A stretch of 59,325 nt of DNA from CBDUBH01 sp965365345 (GTDB lineage Bacteria; Bacteroidota; Ignavibacteria; Ignavibacteriales; SURF-24). The position numbers and the translations under genes were made by a program. How positions within the stretch are numbered: the first letter of the stretch is position 1; every line of letters starts with the position of its first letter. The DNA lies in contig CBDUBH010000009.1 in assembly GCA_965365345.1 (NCBI GenBank), positions 1 to 59,325 on the forward strand. Reading direction: 5' to 3'. This document shows, piece by piece, positions 7,543 through 15,676 of this stretch. The notes under the pieces were generated by a model. It was not told where the DNA came from, did not search any database, and saw nothing but the letters and a program-made list of their open reading frames with translations.

Positions 7543-9195
7543 TTATTCAGAATTTTTGAAGATAATTTTACCGCCCAAAATTGTCATTTCAATTTTTACA
7601 TCTTTAATTTTCTGCGGATCAATTTCAAAAATGTTTTCTCTTAAAATTACAAAATCCGCAAGTTTTCCTTTTTCAATGCTTCCCTTAATGTTTTCTTCGT
7701 AAGCGGCAAAAGCATTATTTATAGTGTAGAATTTTACGGCATCTTTCACGGAAATCTTTTCTTCGGGAATCCATCCGTTTTCATTTTTTCCGTTTGAAGT
7801 TTGGCGTGTTACAGCTGCGTAAATTCCGAGTAAAGCATTCATCGGCGCAATTGGAAAATCACTGCCGAAACAAATTTTTGCTCCGGCTTCAATTAAACTT
7901 TTAAAAGGATAAGTTAATTTTGCGCGATCCTTTCCAATCTTTCTTTCAGCCCAAGATCCATCATCAAAAAGATGGTACGGCTGAACCGAAGCAATAACAT
8001 TCAATTTTGAAAACCGCGAAATATCTTCCATCAAAAGATGTTGTGCGTGTTCCAATCTGTGTCTTCTTTCCCATTTTGGATTTTGCTTTTCCGCTTCTTC
8101 AAAAATATTCAGAATTTCGTTATTTGCTTTATCGCCAATCCCATGTATTGAAAGTTGAAGTTTTGCGGCATCTGCTTTAAGTGAAAGTTCTTTTAATTTT
8201 CCGCTTGAAAGAATTTCCATTGCCAATCCGGAATTTTCATTGTCATCTTCATACGGTTCGGCAAAATATGCGGTTCCCGCGCCAAGCGATCCATCGGCAA
8301 AAGCTTTTAAAGAACCCGTCTTCAACATTTCACTCCCGAAATTATGTTCAATTCCCGCTGAAATTAAATTATCAACCTGATCGATCGGCAAACGACTGTA
8401 AATTCTTAACTTCAATTTTCCTTCACGTTCCATTTTCTGAAAAATTTTTAATTCTTCAGGAAAAGTAATATCGTGCACGGAAGTAAATCCGTTTTTAACC
8501 GCTTCATTTATTGATTCTGAAATAATTTCTTCCAAATCTTCTTCTGAAGTTTGCGGAATCACTTTTGTTACCAAAGTTATTGCGGCATCTTTTAAGATTC
8601 CTGTCTGCTCGCCGGTTTTTTCATTTTTTTCAATTATTCCGCCTACAGGATTTTTAGTATTTTTCGTAATTCCCGCAAGTTTAAGAGCGTATGAATTTGC
8701 AAGCGCAATGTGCCAATCGTATCTGTGAATTAAAACCGGAGTTTCGCGCGTAAATTCATCTATCCAATTTTTATGCGGCAAAATTTGATCCGGCATAATT
8801 TCATTATCCCAATTTCCGCCGGTTATCCATTTTCCTTTTCGTTTTTCCGCGTGATCTTTAATTCTTTTTTGAAATTCTTCTTTTGAATTTGCATCACGAA
8901 GATTTACGCCGAGTAAATATTCACCGCCCCATTTAAGATGGACATGATTATCAATAAATCCGGGCAGCATCAATTTTCCTTTCAGATCAATAATTGCGGT
9001 GTTATTATCAATAAGATCTTTTACATTTTTATTGCTTCCTGTAAATTCAATTTTATCACCATTTATTAAAACTGCTTCAACCCAAAGTTCTTTATCGTTG
9101 GAAGTAAATATTTTTCCGTTAATGAATGCTCTTTTTTGCGCTTGCGAAATGTTTGTGAGTGTCATAATTAATAATATTATTATTGTGAATTTCAT
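7543..9195 (-). CDS. secreted amidohydrolase, YtcJ type (Amidohydrolase_3)
   Basis: 550 residues with an N-terminal signal peptide (MKFTIIILLIMTLTNI, then SQAQ), so periplasmic or outer-surface. The metal-dependent hydrolase fold is indicated by DNHVHLKWGG (the HxH pair), LSIHGIGDKANNEIL, RHRLEHAQHL and FGSDFPIAPMNAL, which contribute metal and substrate residues in the YtcJ/NfdA branch. Members hydrolyse N-substituted amides or formamides, but the physiological substrate is usually unknown. The C-terminal SIEKGKLADFVIL block is the typical end of the composite domain. It has no obvious operon partners. Confidence 0.88.
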   Translation of the reverse strand: MKFTIIILLIMTLTNISQAQKRAFINGKIFTSNDKELWVEAVLINGDKIEFTGSNKNVKDLIDNNTAIIDLKGKLMLPGFIDNHVHLKWGGEYLLGVNLRDANSKEEFQKRIKDHAEKRKGKWITGGNWDNEIMPDQILPHKNWIDEFTRETPVLIHRYDWHIALANSYALKLAGITKNTKNPVGGIIEKNEKTGEQTGILKDAAITLVTKVIPQTSEEDLEEIISESINEAVKNGFTSVHDITFPEELKIFQKMEREGKLKLRIYSRLPIDQVDNLISAGIEHNFGSEMLKTGSLKAFADGSLGAGTAYFAEPYEDDNENSGLAMEILSSGKLKELSLKADAAKLQLSIHGIGDKANNEILNIFEEAEKQNPKWERRHRLEHAQHLLMEDISRFSKLNVIASVQPYHLFDDGSWAERKIGKDRAKLTYPFKSLIEAGAKICFGSDFPIAPMNALLGIYAAVTRQTSNGKNENGWIPEEKISVKDAVKFYTINNAFAAYEENIKGSIEKGKLADFVILRENIFEIDPQKIKDVKIEMTILGGKIIFKNSE

Positions 9196-9280
9196 TTTGT
9201 TTTCAGTGATAAATTTTTAGTAATTAGCGTTCAGCTTTCAGTTAATCAAAAATGACAGTAAGTTATGAATTAGAAAAAAA

Positions 9281-9317
9281 GATTTCTTCCCGATTTAATC
9301 GGGACATCGAAATGACA
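9281..9317 (+). repeat. Family A element with nested hairpin
   Basis: GATTTCTTCCCGATTTAATC then GGGACATCGAAATGACA. The outer arms are ATTTC and GAAAT. The centre TCCCGATTTAATCGGGA is itself an inverted repeat and recurs in the composite element at 20502. Confidence 0.65.
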
Positions 9318-9364
9318 AATATTTTTTTATTCTTTTCATTTTTTCATATTTTGAAGTTTATTAA

Positions 9365-9398
9365 AGATAGCTTCGTCGCTACTCTCCTCGCAATGACA
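9365..9398 (+). repeat. Family A element, GC(T)TCG/CTCGCAATGACA subtype
   Basis: AGATAGCTTCGTCGCTACTC then TCCTCGCAATGACA. It has the same ends as the elements at 22257 and 4394. Confidence 0.55.
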
Positions 9399-9612
9399 TT
9401 TATGGTTTTTCATATTTCTAATCTTTCATTTTAAACAAAATTTCATTGGTAAATCGAAAAAATAGAAATCATTAAAAATATAATGTAAATTATATTAAAA
9501 TCTTAAGTTATTTTTTTGGTTTTTTGAATTTTAATTTTGCTAAATTCAATTCATGTTTTAAAATTTTTATAATATCGCAAATGTAATTTTGCAGTTCAAT
9601 AAAAGGTAATTT

Positions 9613-10122
9613 ATGAGTGGAGAAAAAAAAATACAGCGCCCGAGTTGGGATGAATATTTTTTGAAAGTTGCAATGCTTGTTTCAGAAAGGGCCACTTGTC
9701 CAAGAATGCATTGCGGCTGCGTTTTGGTAAAGGATAAAAGAATTTTATCAACCGGTTACAACGGCTCAATTCCGGGCGATGTGCACTGCGAGGATGTCGG
9801 CTGTTACATTGTTGATAATCATTGCATAAGAACGATTCACGCGGAAATAAACGCGATCTTACAATGTTCATCACACGGAATTAAAACTGAAGGCGCAACT
9901 GCTTATGTTACAAATATGCCGTGCACAAATTGCGCAAAAGCTTTGATAGCCGCAAAAATAAAGGAAGTAGTGATATTTTCAGATTATCATGATACTTTGG
10001 CTGAAGAATTTTTTAAAAGTGCCGGAGTTAAATTAAGAAGAATTGAAATGCCGGATACTTCGATTTATTACGATCTTGAAAGTTTTACTTCAGCGAAAAA
10101 ATTGGAAAAAGCAAAAAACTAA
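9613..10122 (+). CDS. dCMP deaminase / ComE-type cytidine deaminase
   Basis: 169 residues. The zinc-dependent deaminase signature is complete: TIHAEINAIL (His ligand and catalytic Glu) and MPCTNCAKALI (the two Cys ligands). The N-terminal SWDEYFLKVAMLVSERATCPR and STGYNGSIPG are typical of dCMP deaminases, which convert dCMP to dUMP for dTMP synthesis. The extra Cys and His residues around HCEDVGC match members with a second zinc site. AAAGG lies 8 bp before the ATG. It lies 143 bp upstream of ppk on the same strand. Confidence 0.9.
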   Translation: MSGEKKIQRPSWDEYFLKVAMLVSERATCPRMHCGCVLVKDKRILSTGYNGSIPGDVHCEDVGCYIVDNHCIRTIHAEINAILQCSSHGIKTEGATAYVTNMPCTNCAKALIAAKIKEVVIFSDYHDTLAEEFFKSAGVKLRRIEMPDTSIYYDLESFTSAKKLEKAKN

Positions 10123-10265
10123 AATCATCTTTTAATTTTATTCATCATTTAAATTTTTCTTTTTGAATTTTTTGGTGAATAAAAATTTTTATAAAAATTA
10201 AATTTCATTTTATTTTGGCGATGAGAAAAAACTAATGGGGAACTTTAATTACTACGGGCAATCTT

Positions 10266-12383
10266 ATGAAAGAAACTTTAAGCAAATATAACGATCCGAA
10301 AAACTTTTTTAACAGAGATTTAAGCTGGCTTGAATTTAACCGCAGAGTTTTGGAAGAAGCTTTGAATCCTGATCTGCCGATTTTGGAAAAAGTAAAATTC
10401 CTTTCAATTTTCGGGTCAAATCTCGATGAATTTTATATGATAAGAGTTTCGGGATTAAAAGAACAGGTTGCCGCAAATATTTTTGAGCCGACAATTGACG
10501 GTTTAACTCCGGTAGAACAGATCAAACTTATTGAAAAAGAAGTTCGTCCGATGCTTAAAAGATCAAATGATCTTTGGCTAAAAGAAATTCTGCCGAATTT
10601 GAAAAAGAATAATATCTTCATTTTGGAATTTGAGGAGCTTTCCGCAAAAGAAAAAAAAGCGCTTAACGAGTATTTTGAAAAAGAAATTTATCCGGTGCTT
10701 ACTCCGCTTGCTTTTGATCCGGGCAGACCTTTTCCGTACATTTCAAATTTAAGTTTAAGTCTTGCAGTGCTTGTGCAAAAACAAAACGGCGATAAACATT
10801 TTGCAAGAGTCAAAGTGCCAAGCATACTTCCAAGATTAATGCCCGTTAATGAAATTCTTGCAAATGAAAATAAAGAAAATCACAAAGATGAAATAAAATT
10901 TATCTGGCTCGGCGATCTTATAAAAGCAAATCTTTCGCTGCTTTTTCCGGGAATGGAAATTCTGGAAGCGCACAGATTCAGAATTACACGCGATACTGAT
11001 ATGGAACTTCAGGAAGATGAAGCTGATGATCTGCTTGCTGTTATTGAAGAAAATATACGTCAGCGAAGATTCGGCTCAGTTGTGCGGCTTGAAGTTGCGC
11101 AAAATATGCCTGAGTTTATGATAAACACGCTTGTTGAAAATCTTGAAATCACTCAAGATGATGTTCACATAATTGAAGGTCCCTTGGGATTAAGTGATCT
11201 GATGAAATTATATGAATTGCCGCTGCATCATTTAAAAGAGAAGCCGCATCATCCGGTGCTTCCAACTATTTTTGAAGATGAAGAAAATATTTTCAATTTG
11301 ATCAAACAAAAAGACATTATTCTTCATCATCCGTATCATTCATTTTTGCCTGTAATTGATTTTATTAAAGCAGCATCGAAAGATCCCGATGTGCTAACGA
11401 TAAAGCAAACTTTGTACAGAGTAGGAGCAAATTCACCGGTTGTAAAAAGTTTGATAGAAGCCGCAGAAACAGGTAAGCAGGTTGCGGTGCTTGTTGAACT
11501 TAAAGCGCGTTTTGACGAAGAAAATAATATCTACTGGGCGCGCGAACTTGAAAAAGTGGGCGTTCACGTTGTTTACGGATTAGTCGGGTTAAAAACTCAC
11601 GCAAAAATGACTTTAGTTGTAAGAAAAGAACAAGACGGCGTTAGAAGATATGTGCATTTGGGAACCGGGAACTACAATCCGGCAACCGCAAAAATTTATA
11701 CCGATATAGGAATTTTTACAACTAACAAAGATATTTGTGCCGATGTTTCCGAAGTGTTCAATTATTTGACCGGTTACTCAAGTCAAAAAGATTACAGAAA
11801 ACTTTTTGTTGCTCCGATAAATCTTCACGAAAAATTTTTCAAATTAATTGTGCGCGAAATTGAAAATGCAAAAGCCGGCAAAAAAGCTCAGATAATTTTG
11901 AAATTAAATTCACTTGTTGATCCAACTTTAATTGCGGCTTTGTACGAAGCGTCAAACTGCGGCGTTAAAATTAATTTGATAGTTCGCGGAATTTGCTGTC
12001 TTGTTCCCGGTATAAAAGGTTTAAGCGAAAATGTAAAAGTCATTAGCATTGTTGGAAGATTTTTAGAACACAGCCGTATATATTATTTTTACAATAATGG
12101 CACCGAAGATGTCTATTTAAGCAGTGCCGATTGGATGCCGCGAAATCTTTACAGAAGAGTTGAAGCAGCATTTCCAGTAATTGATCCTTCAATAAAAGAA
12201 TATTTGATAAAAGTCCTTACAATTCAATTGAAGGATAATATAAAAGCAAGAGTTTTATTGCCAAGCGGCGAGTATATCTGCAGCGTTCCAAAAGATAAAG
12301 AAAAACATATTAATGCACAGGAATGGCTTATTGCAAATACAACAAAACAAAATGCAAAATTGCAAAAGCAAAAATTGAAATGA
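10266..12383 (+). CDS. ppk1: polyphosphate kinase 1
   Basis: 705 residues, normal for Ppk1. It reversibly transfers the terminal phosphate of ATP to polyphosphate at the inner membrane. The N-domain opens with NFFNRDLSWLEFNRRVL. The catalytic C-domains contain GLKTHAKMTLVV (the phosphorylated His, near residue 443), the YVHLGTGNYNP block and LEHSRIYYF (the second conserved His). A short out-of-frame ORF (10235-10291) overlaps the start and is mentioned under rejected items. No ppx or ppk2 gene is nearby. Confidence 0.96.
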   Translation: MKETLSKYNDPKNFFNRDLSWLEFNRRVLEEALNPDLPILEKVKFLSIFGSNLDEFYMIRVSGLKEQVAANIFEPTIDGLTPVEQIKLIEKEVRPMLKRSNDLWLKEILPNLKKNNIFILEFEELSAKEKKALNEYFEKEIYPVLTPLAFDPGRPFPYISNLSLSLAVLVQKQNGDKHFARVKVPSILPRLMPVNEILANENKENHKDEIKFIWLGDLIKANLSLLFPGMEILEAHRFRITRDTDMELQEDEADDLLAVIEENIRQRRFGSVVRLEVAQNMPEFMINTLVENLEITQDDVHIIEGPLGLSDLMKLYELPLHHLKEKPHHPVLPTIFEDEENIFNLIKQKDIILHHPYHSFLPVIDFIKAASKDPDVLTIKQTLYRVGANSPVVKSLIEAAETGKQVAVLVELKARFDEENNIYWARELEKVGVHVVYGLVGLKTHAKMTLVVRKEQDGVRRYVHLGTGNYNPATAKIYTDIGIFTTNKDICADVSEVFNYLTGYSSQKDYRKLFVAPINLHEKFFKLIVREIENAKAGKKAQIILKLNSLVDPTLIAALYEASNCGVKINLIVRGICCLVPGIKGLSENVKVISIVGRFLEHSRIYYFYNNGTEDVYLSSADWMPRNLYRRVEAAFPVIDPSIKEYLIKVLTIQLKDNIKARVLLPSGEYICSVPKDKEKHINAQEWLIANTTKQNAKLQKQKLK

Positions 12384-12478
12384 TGAAATTTTTATTGGAA
12401 AAAGCTTTGTAAATTATTTTTTAATTATTTCACATTTATCAAAAATTTATCTATTGCTGATTGATTTTTTTTTGGAAT

Positions 12479-12940
12479 CTATTCACCTTCATATTTTTCG
12501 CGGTGTTCATTTTGCATTCTGATGTAATCTTCATCTTCGCGGGCAAGTTTCCATTTCGCATAAAATATTTTTGCTGATTCAGCTTTTACGGGATCATTTT
12601 GATCAGGCAGAATTTCGGTTTTATCATCATTCCACTTTTTGCCGCTTTTATGATTTGCATAGCGGCGCGCTCTTGTATAGCCCATTTGAAGAAATTTGCG
12701 CGCCATATCCATCCCTATGAAATCATTTTTCTTTTTATAATTTAAAAACATTTCATAAATTTTTTCAGATGATTCTTTCGCAATCTCCGGAGTCTTGAAT
12801 TTCCAAAAAGGTAAGATTTCACTTTTGTAAGGTTCAACTAAAAGTACGCCCTGTTCGCCTTTTCCTATTGTATAAAGGTGCGGATTTTCTCTTAAATTCA
12901 GTTCTTTATAATTAAGCGAATAATCAAATTTTTTGCGCAT
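12479..12940 (-). CDS. DUF4385 family protein
   Basis: 153 residues, a length typical of this family of small soluble proteins of unknown function. Characteristic blocks are FDYSLNYKELNLRENPHLY, GKGEQGVLLVEPYKSEI, MARKFLQMGYTRARRYANH and the C-terminal AKIFYAKWKLA. It is rich in charged residues with no signal peptide or membrane segment, so cytoplasmic. It is the last gene of a reverse-strand run that starts with DUF1844-nadK-thioredoxin-like, 57 bp after the latter. Confidence 0.8.
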   Translation of the reverse strand: MRKKFDYSLNYKELNLRENPHLYTIGKGEQGVLLVEPYKSEILPFWKFKTPEIAKESSEKIYEMFLNYKKKNDFIGMDMARKFLQMGYTRARRYANHKSGKKWNDDKTEILPDQNDPVKAESAKIFYAKWKLAREDEDYIRMQNEHREKYEGE

Positions 12941-12997
12941 CTTTTGAAATTACTTTCCGTTTAATTTCAATTTCATCCAATAAAATCAATGGTTTTA

Positions 12998-13516
12998 TTA
13001 AATTTCATCTTCTTTTTTACATTGAACTATATTTGCAAAATCTTCTTCTAAAGTATTTTCCGGAACTTCAATAATTCTGCCGTGTTCTTTTCCGTCTTTG
13101 TAAAATATGAAAGTGGGAACAAGTTCTATTTTTAACGAATCAACTTTTCCGTTAAGATCTTTTTTATCTCTATCAACATTAATTATTTCAATATTTTCTT
13201 TTGCAAAATCAAGTGTATCCAATATTTTCAAAAATCTCGGAACTTCCCTTCGGCTATCACTGCACCATGTTCCCATAACAATTTCAATTTTGTAATCTTC
13301 GTCAATATTTTTAAGGCATTTCAAAGCATCTTCATTTATTTTATATTCGTCATATTCGGAATTGAACCACCATGCAAAAGAAGTATCGTTAAACATTTCT
13401 CTGTGAGTTTCGCCTATTATCATTGGCTTTTCTGATTTTTCATCAATTATTATTTTGCATGTTTCCTGCGCGTAAATTGTTGCTGCCAACATTAAAAAAA
13501 AGATAAACGTTTTCAT
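12998..13516 (-). CDS. exported thioredoxin-fold protein with CxxS active site
   Basis: 172 residues with an N-terminal signal peptide (MKTFIFFLMLAATIYAQ). The thioredoxin fold shows IEIVMGTWCSDSRREVPRF at about residue 80, the strand IEIINVDRD, and the cis-Pro block ELVPTFIFYKDG. The active site reads WCSDS. The first Cys is present, and the second Cys of CxxC is replaced by Ser, which suggests an isomerase, a reductase using another partner, or binding without redox turnover. Its start codon overlaps the nadK stop (ATGA, 4 bp), so translation is probably coupled. Confidence 0.85.
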   Translation of the reverse strand: MKTFIFFLMLAATIYAQETCKIIIDEKSEKPMIIGETHREMFNDTSFAWWFNSEYDEYKINEDALKCLKNIDEDYKIEIVMGTWCSDSRREVPRFLKILDTLDFAKENIEIINVDRDKKDLNGKVDSLKIELVPTFIFYKDGKEHGRIIEVPENTLEEDFANIVQCKKEDEI

Positions 13517-14412
13517 ATTTTTCCTTCTTCAAATATTTTATTTCTTGCATCCATTCCCCAAAATAATTTTTCGCGAAGGGTTGTAAAATAATTTGTTGAA
13601 TGAGTTTTGATAAGTTTTATTTTTTTGCTGCTTTTGTAAATTACAACTTCAAGCGGAGTTTTAACTGAAAAAACCCTTTCGCCATCGCAGCTTATCTGAA
13701 CTTTTTTTGAAAGTGATTTTACTTTAACATAAACTTTTTGATCGCTTGCCAAAATTAATGGACGCATTGTTAAACTGTGCGGCGAAATCGGACTTAACGC
13801 AATTACATCAGAACTCGGCGTTACTATTGGTCCGCCTGTAGAAAGTGAATATCCTGTTGAGCCGGTTGGTGTTGCCAGAATAATTCCATCGGCGGCAAAA
13901 GTTGTAACGTAATTTTCATCAACCTTTAACGAAATTTCAATCATTTTAGGCCAGCCGCCTTTTTCAATTACTATATCGTTTATTCCGAATAATTTTAATT
14001 CCGGATTTGTACTGATGTCACCTTCCAAAACGATCCGTTCTTCAATTTGAAAATTTCCTTCCTTTAAATCTTTTAAAAGCACATCGAGTTGATCTAAATT
14101 AAATTCAGCTAAAAATCCGAGTTTACCAAAGTTTATTCCGATTATCGGTTTGTGTTGCTGCATAGTTGAAAATGCTGTATGAAGCATTGTTCCATCGCCG
14201 CCGATTGAAATCAAAACATCGCTTTCAGACGCGAGAGTTGAATTGCCCACAAGAACAGCGGGCTCAATATTTGGCGGAAGCGGAATTCCCGTATTCAAAA
14301 TTTCGTTGCTTAACAGAAATTTCATTTCGTGTTTTACAAGTTTATCAACAAGAACTGAAATTGCACCGGAAATTTTTTCTTTTGTGATGTTGGGAATTAT
14401 GCCGAGTATCAT
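13513..14412 (-). CDS. nadK: NAD kinase
   Basis: 299 residues. It phosphorylates NAD to NADP in the cytoplasm. Family motifs are ISIGGDGTMLHTAF near residue 70, NFGKLGFLAEF, the FAADGIILATPTGSTGYSLS block with AGGPIV-type continuation (STGGPIV), and SCDGERVF near the C-terminus. It is in an apparent operon: DUF1844 ends 9 bp upstream, and the thioredoxin-like gene overlaps its stop by 4 bp. The alternative Met residues further in would remove the first beta strand, so the first ATG is preferred. Confidence 0.95.
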   Translation of the reverse strand: MILGIIPNITKEKISGAISVLVDKLVKHEMKFLLSNEILNTGIPLPPNIEPAVLVGNSTLASESDVLISIGGDGTMLHTAFSTMQQHKPIIGINFGKLGFLAEFNLDQLDVLLKDLKEGNFQIEERIVLEGDISTNPELKLFGINDIVIEKGGWPKMIEISLKVDENYVTTFAADGIILATPTGSTGYSLSTGGPIVTPSSDVIALSPISPHSLTMRPLILASDQKVYVKVKSLSKKVQISCDGERVFSVKTPLEVVIYKSSKKIKLIKTHSTNYFTTLREKLFWGMDARNKIFEEGKI

Positions 14413-14421
14413 ATTTTTATT

Positions 14422-14676
14422 TTATTGTTTGGAAATTTCGGTAACGTAAGTAAGTTTAAGTTCGCGAACAACATCCTGAAGAAATTTATCTTCTTTTTCG
14501 TTCAAATTGTTTTTTGTTTTTTCGGAAAGCATGTCTAAAATATCGATCGCAAATTTTGCCTGTTCCAAATTCACTTCACTTTTATTTGAAATCGGATTAT
14601 TGATCTTTCCCAATCCCATCAGCGCCAATTGCTGATGCTGATAAACTAATTGCATAAAAAGCATTTCGGTGTTCAT
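14422..14676 (-). CDS. DUF1844 family protein
   Basis: 84 residues. It matches the small DUF1844 family: LFMQLVYQHQQLALMGLGKI, the conserved INLEQAKFAIDIL-like block (VNLEQAKFAIDILDML), and a C-terminal helix with LQDVVRELKLTYV. It is all-helical with no signal peptide and no known function. It is 9 bp upstream of nadK on the same strand, which suggests co-expression. Confidence 0.85.
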   Translation of the reverse strand: MNTEMLFMQLVYQHQQLALMGLGKINNPISNKSEVNLEQAKFAIDILDMLSEKTKNNLNEKEDKFLQDVVRELKLTYVTEISKQ

Positions 14677-14763
14677 AAAGTTCTCAGTTTTTAGTTTTTG
14701 TCAATCTCCCAATTTATCCGGGATACAAAAGTATTTGTGTTTAATTTATAAATCGAGCTTTAA

Positions 14764-14791
14764 AGATTTCTCGCTTACGCTCGAAATGACA
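14764..14791 (+). repeat. Family A palindrome, AGATTTCTCG/CGAAATGACA subtype
   Basis: AGATTTCTCGCTTACGCTCGAAATGACA. ATTTC pairs with GAAAT, with a GCTTACGC centre. The reverse-orientation relatives are at 28048 and 51352. Confidence 0.65.
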
Positions 14792-14810
14792 ATAAGAAAT
14801 TAATTTTCCC

Positions 14811-14850
14811 AATCATTTCATCTTTGAATCATTTCATCTTTGAATCTTTT
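14811..14850 (-). repeat. Family C repeat, two 16-nt units overlapping a gene end
   Basis: On the reverse strand the unit GATTCAAAGATGAAAT occurs twice in tandem. The first copy encodes the final residues of the glycosyltransferase (FKDEMIQR) and its TGA stop. The second copy lies after the stop. Confidence 0.8.
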
Positions 14851-15603
14851 CTCCCAAAGTTTGGCGTACTTTGTAAAAACATACAGCGATGAAAATACAG
14901 CCAAAATAAATCCTTGAATTCCATCAAGGAATCCTCTTTTCAAAATATACATTTTTATGAATAAGAACAAAGGACGAAGTATTAAATCGCTTAAATTTGC
15001 TTTTTTGTTTTTTGCGGCTAATTCATTTGCGGCGAGAGTTGTGTAATGATTAAATTTTTCAAAATAATGTTTGATGTTCGGATCGGTGTAATGTTCAAGA
15101 TCGTTTTTAAATTCGCCGGTGTTTCCCGTGTAAATTAAATTTTCGTGAACCGGTTTATCATCAAATTTAACTTTGTGCTTATTGAAAATTCTTTTTACTC
15201 TGCCCGGATACCAGCCGCTGTGTAAGATCCATCTACCTAAAAAATTTGCTTTCCGCGGAATTGAATAAAGATCAAATTGCGGCTCGGATCTTTTAAAATT
15301 TAATATTTCATTTTGTAATTCAGGAGTTAAAGCTTCATCGGCATCAATCCAAAATATCCAATCGAAATTTGTTTGTTCAACAGCAAATTTTTTAGATGCA
15401 GAAAATCCTTCCCACTTACGCAAAAAATATTTTACTTTCTCCGAAATTTCACTTTGAGCTTTTACAATTTCCAAAGTTGTATCATTTGAAGAATCATCAA
15501 CAATAACGATGATTTCATCAACACAATTTATAAGTGAATTTATGCATCGCAAAATATTTTGCTCTTCATTTTTTGCGATTATTATGGAAGAGATTTTTAT
15601 CAT
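14818..15603 (-). CDS. family 2 glycosyltransferase (WaaE/KdtX-like)
   Basis: 261 residues. The GT-A fold opens with ISSIIIAKNEEQNILRCINSL. The DxD-type metal site is WIDADEAL, with VDDSSNDTT upstream of it. RILHSGWYPGRVKRIF-like text (FLGRWILHSGWYPG) and the later HYFEKFNHYTTLAA are typical of LPS-core type glycosyltransferases such as WaaE. It probably adds a sugar to a lipid-linked glycan at the cytoplasmic membrane face. The C-terminal peptide KDEMIQR and the stop codon come from a dispersed repeat. The flippase gene (stop at 15677) is 73 bp upstream on the same strand. Confidence 0.88.
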   Translation of the reverse strand: MIKISSIIIAKNEEQNILRCINSLINCVDEIIVIVDDSSNDTTLEIVKAQSEISEKVKYFLRKWEGFSASKKFAVEQTNFDWIFWIDADEALTPELQNEILNFKRSEPQFDLYSIPRKANFLGRWILHSGWYPGRVKRIFNKHKVKFDDKPVHENLIYTGNTGEFKNDLEHYTDPNIKHYFEKFNHYTTLAANELAAKNKKANLSDLILRPLFLFIKMYILKRGFLDGIQGFILAVFSSLYVFTKYAKLWEKRFKDEMIQR

Positions 15604-15640
15604 TTTATTATTTTATTTTTATTAACGGAAACTCGAAAAT

Positions 15641-15667
15641 GTCTGATTCTAGGCAAGCCAGAATGAC
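15641..15667 (+). repeat. Family A palindrome with 2-nt bulge, short outer stem
   Basis: GTC-TG-ATTCT-AGGCAAGCC-AGAAT-GAC. Outer GTC/GAC and inner ATTCT/AGAAT pair, with TG bulged as at 2283, 18359 and 32221. It lies between the flippase stop and the glycosyltransferase start. Confidence 0.7.
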
Positions 15668-15676
15668 ATTTATTTT

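Larger units (their letters stand above)
9196..9612. other. 417-bp intergenic region between divergent genes, with two family A elements
   Basis: Holds family A elements at 9281 and 9365, then about 190 bp of A/T-rich DNA leading to the deaminase gene. No gene is supported. Confidence 0.6.

Noticed and set aside
8181..8468. Long antisense reading frames such as this one and those inside aspS, ligA, deaD and the giant fusion
   Set aside because: They run opposite well-supported genes, lack family features and follow from the codon bias of the real gene.
10235..10291. 18-codon ORF overlapping the ppk1 start in another frame
   Set aside because: Too short to distinguish from chance in A/T-rich DNA and without a clear ribosome site. 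Translational coupling is possible but unsupported.
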